The notes under the pieces: generated by a model | Seen by the model: the letters and a program-made list of their open reading frames with translations, nothing else | Database searches by the model: none | Told to the model about the DNA's origin: nothing | Part shown: positions 57,741 through 64,000 of the stretch, one piece after another | Position numbering within the stretch: the stretch's first letter is position 1 | How the letters are laid out: each line of letters starts with the position of its first letter | Translations under genes and position numbers: made by a program | NCBI RefSeq assembly: GCF_949987515.2 | Contig: NC_082697.1 | Coordinates: 21,149,730 to 21,213,729, forward strand | Origin: Delphinus delphis | Taxonomy: Eukaryota; Chordata; Mammalia; Artiodactyla; Delphinidae | Length of the DNA: 64,000 nt | Direction: 5' to 3'

Positions 57741-59505
57741 TTTGCTACAGCTGCCTCTTATTTTAAAAAGTATTAGGTAAATTCTAATGCATACTGCTAA
57801 TTTTAAGATTTATCAAACCAGGGGTAGAAGTGAATTCTTAATGTAAAATAACTGTCTCAGAGTCTTAAAAAATTGAACAAACTGGGCTTCCAACACTAGG
57901 TAAAGCTGTGCGAATCCTAATATACTGTACAGGAGAATAAAGGATTCTTAATTGAATCTGTGCCTCAGAGTGGAAAAATGATTTTTAAATGGAAAATCCC
58001 ACAGAGGTGGCGATGAGAAATGAGTTTAGCTAGATGAATGATCTTAAGAGAAAGCAAGAGAGCAAACCAGGTTGGAGGGTGGCTTTTTCTTAAAGATCTC
58101 AAATAAACCAAGCGCAGACTGTTTGTCCCCAGACAGTGAGCTACTGTGCTTACTCTCATCTTCCTAGTCTTGGCACTGTCTCGTGTTTTGATCCTCACAG
58201 GCTCCAAGATTTCATGTAAACTTTTTAAAAAATAAGCGTTTACAGCACGATGATGATATTATTACTCTATCTATCAAATACTATGGAGAACCCAGAAAAT
58301 GCCATCCAGCATTCTCAGACTTCAGTCCTGCATTCTCCTGCAAGACAACAATCATATGCTTTAGGGCTGGCAGGTGTCCAGAAACAATTTAGTCCAATAC
58401 ACTTCAAAGATAAGAAAACTGAGGCCCAGAGAGGAAAGCACCTTGCCTAGGAAGGTCACACTGTTAATGGCTCTAATCACAGAGGTTAAGCATTTTGACA
58501 GATTCATGAACTCTTGGGTAGTTAGTTCCATCCTCAGCTCTGAGGACCTCAGAGTCACATTTTGTAGCCTGAAGTGCTAATTAAACCAGAGGAATTATGG
58601 ACTTACTATTTATAGGCAGGAGTGAAGACATTAACTAGGCCATGAAACCTGGGGACACAGAAGGAGATCTTGTCTCCTGAGATTCACATATTACATTCAA
58701 CCTTTATATTTTAAGACAGAACTTGGTTAATGCATAGCCTCAACTTTCCAAATCTGATCTTCATCTTGGGTTGCATTTAGCCTTGAAGGACCAGGGCGAC
58801 AGCAGTTTTTTTGCGTCATGAGATAAACGGGATAAACTGGTAACTGTACTTCTTTTGGTAAATGCTGCCCTCACCCAGTAAGAAAGGTTAAAATCATCCT
58901 TCTAAACATATCAATTGCTTCAAAGGAAAGTATTTCAAACCATTTTTTGTTATTTTGAGTTTTAACCAGTAATAGTCAATATGCTCTCACCGAATTTAAA
59001 AGTGAAAAGAAACCTACAAAAAATGTTTTTAAAAGACATATCACTTGGGTTTGCAATTATCTCATGTTTATTTTACTGTTCAGAGTGGTTTTCACTGTAC
59101 TGCCAAAATCAAATCTCTCTTACGAGGCCTAGTGGTACGAACAGAAGTGCTGAAATCAAAGAACCTGCAAGTTTTAATCTGTCGGAGACCGTGTGGTACT
59201 AGGCAAAGAGTCATTTAACCTCTCTCCATCAATCCCACTTCTGTACAATGAAGATAAAACTATGAAGGTATCTCTCCTGTGTACTGTGTGAATTGGCTAA
59301 TTAAAGCTAATTAACCCCCTGGAAAGAACCAAAAAATACTATCTAAGTGCTGAGTATTTATGGGCTACTAAACAGTCACAAAAACTCCTAAGAGACAAGA
59401 CTCTGCAGAGACAGCACAATCTCTATTGATGATTACTAATTACCCACTGATTACAAACAAAGCTTTGGGTGCTCCCTAACAGGGGAGGGAAAAGAAACAT
59501 TACAC
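57741..59505. other. Intergenic flank beyond the RPRD1B 3' end
   Basis: AT-rich, mostly unique. One old fragment at about 58,345-58,470 ('aaaactgaggcccagagagg'). No gene seen. Confidence 0.5.
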
Positions 59506-59527
59506 AATGTCATTCAACAACACCATC

Positions 59528-59533
59528 TTTATT
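59528..59533 (-). promoter_or_regulatory. RPRD1B: RPRD1B distal polyadenylation signal
   Basis: AATAAA on the minus strand in 'ttttgaataaagatggtgtt', followed by GU-rich 'ggtgttgttg' and 'attgtgt', a good downstream element. Confidence 0.75.
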
Positions 59534-60418
59534 CAAAAATATATATCTATGAGACATTTCAGAATATACTGCTACCGCCAATGGCAGCCTATACTTCTAA
59601 ATAAAGTCCTAAATTAATATACAAATTTAAGCTTTAAAAATACTCTTTAAGAAAAAAAACAGAACAAAAAACAAGGGAAGATTGAAGACTTTCTGAGAAT
59701 GAAGACCTGAAGGAAAGGTCCTAGAGGCCAATGGATGCCCTAAGTATAGGAGAACACAGAACAAAATCCACCCACCCCGCCCTGCCGGACCACCTCACAC
59801 ATACAAGGAGAAAGGTTCATTTAAATTAAACAAATGAAGTAGAGAATTAAGAGTTAAAAAACAAAACAGAACTAACTTCCTTACAGGAAGTCCACTAGTA
59901 ACAGGTGTTAAGAGGCCAACACATTCATTTACATAACTGCTAAAGTTTCATTTCTTGCTCTTGCTGTAATAATTATGCACCAGTTTCTAGTCAAAGACTC
60001 AATCAGATAAAACACAGCAGTGGGCAAAATCCATTATGTTATAATATTTTCATCTAGCTGATGACAGCAGATATCTACTACACCTTTTTGGCTGGTTTGT
60101 GGCTGGTAAGACTTTGCTTCCTTGGTGAAAGAAAGCACAGAGTTTGTGCAAGATGGGTCTGTTCAGAAGCAAGCTCATCTGCGGGACTAAAGCAGCACAC
60201 CACGCGGGGAGGGGGCTTATATGCAGAAACAGCAAAGACTGGAATTTATTCTGCAATTTTAGTAAAAGTCATTTACTGCCCTATGGCCTCTGGGAGAAAA
60301 GCTTTATATATAGACTCATTAATTTAATGATGACAGGACAACAGGCAGTGTCAATATGCAAACAACACACAGACCGTATTCAATCTGAAAAATAGCTTAA
60401 ATGCTACTAGGTTCTACA

Positions 60419-60523
60419 CAGAGTTAAACTGCACACCTGCTATGACTTTTTATCATTTTCACTTCACGGCAGAGTTAAACTGCACACCTGCTATGACTTT
60501 TTATCATTTTCACTTCACGGCAG
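60419..60523. repeat. Perfect 51-bp tandem duplication
   Basis: Two identical 51-bp units (60,419-60,469 and 60,470-60,520) starting 'cagagttaaactgcacacct' and ending 'cacttcacgg', plus three bases of a third. Located in the RPRD1B 3'UTR. Confidence 0.97.
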
Positions 60524-61410
60524 GCAGGAAAGCTTCTTGAAGGGAAGCCTGTTACACTTTTAAAAACAGACGTTATGTTCTAACACGCTGAACATGTAAA
60601 ATTACATGTAATTGGCTTGTTGGTAATCCTGAAAAGAGCAACTCAAAATAATGGAGATTCTGAAGCCCCCTCCACTGAATTCCTTTTTATATAGCTTTTG
60701 GATTTCAGCCTCTGGGCTATAATTCCTGTTACACTATTTGGGCAAATTGTTTTCTGCCCTTTCCAATGTCAAAAATAAGCCTGCCAAATTAGCATGATTT
60801 ACAGTCAGCAGGCCTAACCTTTACTAAAAGCAAGGTAATAATCCTCCCTAACTACATTATATAGTCATAATGTCAGCTGGCATGATAATGGAATTAAGAC
60901 CCCCAATTAATATCCCTCACTTTCCCCCTTCCCGAGATGAGCTATTCAGTAACATCTGACACAAAGTACTCCTCCTCCTAGGGGCACAAGGACACGTGCA
61001 GTGGTGTGAAGTGAAGGACAGACAAGCATGCACAGAGTGTCATATTTGCAGGGGAGATTTTCAAGTTTAGTCACCATGCTGTGGACACGTGCCCACGCAG
61101 TGAATTAAATGTTAGTGTGTGCCCGACTCCCCAAAAGAAAGGGTCAAAGCAACACCCACGCAGAGCCCGGACTCCCAGAATGCCTTTAGCTTTGGAGGCC
61201 CACAGTGCCATTTCTAACAACCGCCTTCACAACCAACTGGGGCAAAGATCATGTTTCGAGGAACGCGCTCTCTGACAGTGGGTGGCACCCTTGATAAGTG
61301 CAGCCTGGGAAGGTTGTTGGATAGGAACCTAAAGCAAATAACTTATGTTTAATTCATGCTTGTGATCTGTTAGTCGTTCTCTGAACTATGACTTGATGTC
61401 CCAGATCAGC

Positions 61411-61416
61411 TTTATT
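61411..61416 (-). promoter_or_regulatory. RPRD1B: Candidate proximal RPRD1B polyadenylation signal
   Basis: AATAAA on the minus strand in 'ctagcaataaagctgatctg', about 590 nt after the stop. A third hexamer lies at 60,245-60,250. Use is not shown by sequence alone. Confidence 0.4.
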
Positions 61417-62003
61417 GCTAGATCCTCTAGTCTGCTCACACACGCACCTAACCTTTGACTAGGCATTGCTAGAAGTCACAGTAAGGGAGGATCCGAGATT
61501 TGGCAAACTCTGTACGGCAAAGTTGCTCAACAGCCGTGCCTCCAACCTCTGGGGTGGATGGCGGCCAGGAAAGCCAACTACTCCAGAAGTGAGTCCCTCA
61601 GCAGAAGTTCAAGTGAACTTGAACAAGCCCAACTCAGAAAGGAGAAGCTGCTTTCATGACACAATGCTGTCGGGAGAGACAAGATTCTTCTACACATGAT
61701 TTTCATAACTTCTTGGGTGTAAAGAGAGAGCTAAGAATGGAAAACCAACAGGGGCGTGGAAACATGAAGTGAGTCTGTATGCTTTCCAAATATAAATCTA
61801 AACTGGATTCCATTCGCCACTGTCCTCAATTGTGCTCAACAGGAGAGGCTGGAGAGGAGAATCAGACCCTGCGGTTCTTTCTTGAGGCTGGGGGGGCTGA
61901 GCAGAAAGAGGGATAGAACCAGGGGCTACTAGGTTATTTCCAACCATGACTTGCCCTCTTCTTTCTGCTGGTACAGATGGGAGTCTGGGGCATGACACCT
62001 GCC

Positions 62004-62153
62004 TTAGTCAGTTGAAAACAGGTCACCAGCAGAGGGCAGGGGGGCCAAGCCCCCTGTGACGTTGGGCAGCAACGAGAGGTCTGGCAAGCTCTGAATATGG
62101 GACTTGAGTTCCTTGCGGACCTGGGTTACCCGAGCAAGCTTCTGTTTATATTC
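62004..62153 (-). CDS. RPRD1B: RPRD1B last coding exon
   Basis: On the minus strand, after acceptor 'tttgtctccttag', the frame reads EYKQKLARVTQVRKEL, KSHIQSLPDLSLLPNVTGG and LAPLPSAGDLFSTD, then TAA at 62,004-62,006. This is the RPRD1B C-terminus: the end of the coiled-coil helix and the Pro/Gly-rich tail, 49 residues. The exon starts in phase 0. The paralogue RPRD1A also ends in a related tail; SAGDLFSTD is what makes me choose 1B, supported by the TGM2 neighbour. Confidence 0.94.
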   Translation of the reverse strand, partial: EYKQKLARVTQVRKELKSHIQSLPDLSLLPNVTGGLAPLPSAGDLFSTD

Positions 62154-63329
62154 CTAAGGAGACAAAGAGAACACAATGCAGTTAAGTCTGTGTGTGCTGA
62201 TGGTCAGGTTTAAAGAGGAGATACAGATACTCTCACCTTCTTGCTCTGTGTGCTCCTCACCAGAGAGCCCCTCCCCCATTCAGCTAAACATTCATTCAAA
62301 CTCTCAAAAGGCAAAACTTTAAATAAAAAAAGGAAAGCTCAAGAGCTCAATACTGGCAACAGTGAATGAAATGGTATTCAGCTAAGCACTTGAGATTTGG
62401 AAGTAAAAAGTGATGTTCTGTATTTGCGGTGTCTTTGGTTCTTATCTATTTCAGAATACTTTATAAAATAAAATAAAGCCTAAGCTTTAAAATCATTTTG
62501 AAAACTCCACCTAGACATGGCTAGAAAAACCACTATAAAGCTGTATTTTGTGTGTTAAACTTAGATTAACCCAGAGTTATTATCTTCGTAGACAAGGACT
62601 ACAGAAGCTTAAAATTCCCACTGCCACTGCCTGTGTCCAGGACTTCCTTGTTCCACACCTGAGAAGTGCAGCAAGGCCCAGCTGACGCCTTCTAGTAGAC
62701 TCCCCTGAACAGACTTATCTTCCAGAAGCCCAGCTTTCAAGTCACTCCTCTGAGAAAGGGAAGCATAACACGGCACTATCTCCATGACTGCTCCCAGCAG
62801 CAAGGTCTTCTTACAACTTCCCAACGCCCCATGCATATGCCAGAGCTTGCACAGGCCGTTTGTTCAGATTCCCCTCAAGCCTGAAGGGATCTCTTTCTTC
62901 TCCTGGTCCTGGCAAAGTCCTGACTCCACTCCTTCGCCTACTTGCTGAGTCCCACTCCTCTAGAAAAATCTTTCCTCCTTATCCAAGACGTTGGTCCCCA
63001 TCTCCACTGGCCTTCCTGTGCACTGCGCCCCTAACAGACTGCTCTTAGGTACTCTCTCCATACATACAAGACTTCTATGTTCCCCTAAAATATGACTCCC
63101 CTGATGACAGGAACTGAATATACTATTTTCTTTCCTCAGCTCCCAGCTAAAAGGTCTTCTTGGTAAATCTGTATGGAGTAACAACTCTGGGCCATGTGAG
63201 ATCTGTGGTTTACAACCCCTTTGGGGCTTGACTTTTTCCCTCTAACTGTGTCACCCTCCTTGGTGTTTCTGCAAAGATAAGGAGGTTCCTGAGACTGGGC
63301 CCTTGGTGACTAAAGCGTCTCCTGCAGGA

Positions 63330-63480
63330 AGGTAACAGAAAGCACTGGGCTAAGATGCAAAGCCCTGGGTTTAATTCTGGCTCTTTTAGTTTCTGTGTGA
63401 CTGTGGATGTGTTCCCTCCTTTCCTTCATCCTTCTTTATCTGAAAACTGAAGGAACTGAACCACCCGTAAGGTTTTTCTT
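63330..63480 (+). repeat. MIR SINE in RPRD1B last intron
   Basis: 'agccctgggtttaattctgg', 'tttctgtgtgactgtggatg' and 'ttatctgaaaactgaaggaa' follow sense MIR order, diverged. Confidence 0.55.
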
Positions 63481-64000
63481 CAAGTTCCACATTCCTTCAT
63501 GCCAGACACCTGAGAGGCAAAGGGTTTGAGGGCATAAGCTTAAGCGCTCCTAGGAAGAGTGGTAAGACAGGAAAAAGGTTAAATGAAGAACACTTACTTT
63601 GAGTTGTAAAGACAAATTCCAAGCAAGGAGTGGAAGAGGGGAATGGGGAAATGGGCAGGGAGGCTCCACCCCTACATGACTGGTGGCGGTCAGCCTTCCA
63701 CCTGAAATGAGAGCTGCTCACACAAGTCATCAAACGAACAGACAAGTGACAGGTTAAGAAAGTAAGCTCTCCTGGCACCCCATGTTTTACCTTCATAGAC
63801 TTAATACAACTAAAATAATGACTTACGTTAATTATTGATAGTGACTCCTCCATCAAACTAGTAAGCGTCGGGAGGCTAGGACCAGACCTATATGCTTCAC
63901 CCAGCATCCACCATGCCCAGCAGTGCCCTGTAAACAGTAGGTGTCTACACAGCTGCCCAATGAATTAACAATATATAAAAGATAATATCATGCACAAGCA

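Larger units (their letters stand above)
59508..62003 (-). other. RPRD1B: RPRD1B 3'UTR
   Basis: About 2.5 kb between the stop codon and the terminal AATAAA. It is almost free of recognisable transposons, unlike the rest of the intergenic DNA, as expected for transcribed, constrained sequence. It contains a perfect 51-bp tandem duplication and two more upstream AATAAA hexamers. Confidence 0.75.
59508..64000 (-). other. RPRD1B: RPRD1B 3' part (last intron, last exon, 3'UTR)
   Basis: RPRD1B (CREPT) is a nuclear protein that binds the RNA polymerase II C-terminal domain through an N-terminal CID, dimerises through a C-terminal coiled coil and promotes genes such as cyclin D1. Only its last exon is inside the window. 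The gene converges on TGM2, with about 33.5 kb between their poly(A) sites, in the order I recall from human chromosome 20. 62,160-64,000 is the final intron and shows only a MIR. Confidence 0.93.

Noticed and set aside
63497..63907. 136-codon minus-strand frame as an RPRD1B exon
   Set aside because: The translation does not resemble the RPRD1B CID or coiled coil and lacks matching splice sites; it is intronic.
1..64000. CRISPR array, operon or mobile bacterial elements
   Set aside because: Spliced mammalian exons and SINE/LINE repeats throughout; the only tandem repeats are microsatellites and a 51-bp doublet without spacers.
1..64000. Ruminant origin
   Set aside because: CHR SINEs alone would allow it, but no BovB, Bov-tA or ART2A element was seen in 64 kb, where several would be expected in a ruminant.

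Overview
This is vertebrate nuclear DNA, almost certainly from a whale, dolphin or porpoise. The exons are mammalian. The interspersed repeats are CHR-type tRNA-derived SINEs ('gggcttccctggtggcgcag' heads, both short and long forms) and LINE-1 3' ends of the cetartiodactyl type, several with clean target-site duplications (TSDs). I saw no BovB, Bov-tA or ART2A elements, which argues against a ruminant. The species cannot be named from the sequence.

Layout. (1) 1-26,035, plus strand: TGM2 (tissue transglutaminase) from inside intron 2 to its polyadenylation site, with eleven coding exons (3 to 13). Exons 1-2 and the promoter lie before the window. All exon phases join, every splice site inside the window is GT/AG, and there is no stop or frameshift. 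The 1,874 coding bases are exactly what is needed to complete a 687-residue protein, the human length. The introns carry many old MIR elements, repeated copies of one unnamed ancient repeat, a MER5A-like element and several young CHR SINEs. (2) About 26,040-59,510: a gene-free intergenic block between two convergent genes. It contains LINE-1 relics in both orientations, CHR SINEs, three solo-LTR candidates, MIRs and small tandem repeats. (3) 59,510-64,000, minus strand: the end of RPRD1B (CREPT), comprising its last coding exon (49 residues, ending SAGDLFSTD), a 2.5-kb 3'UTR with a terminal AATAAA, and part of the preceding intron. The convergent order RPRD1B-TGM2 matches what I recall for human chromosome 20q11.

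TGM2 is a calcium-activated protein cross-linking enzyme that is inhibited by GTP. RPRD1B is a nuclear scaffold on the RNA polymerase II C-terminal domain. They are neighbours but do not form a pathway. I found no new gene system. The points worth a second look are protein-level: a rewritten C-terminal tripeptide, a cluster of substitutions before the active-site cysteine, and Val479 to Ala in the GTP pocket. At DNA level they are the conserved intron-10 short-isoform tail, a perfect 51-bp duplication in the RPRD1B 3'UTR, and two solo LTRs with intact 5-bp TSDs 40 bp apart in one LINE-1. Comparisons with human proteins are from memory and should be checked by alignment.
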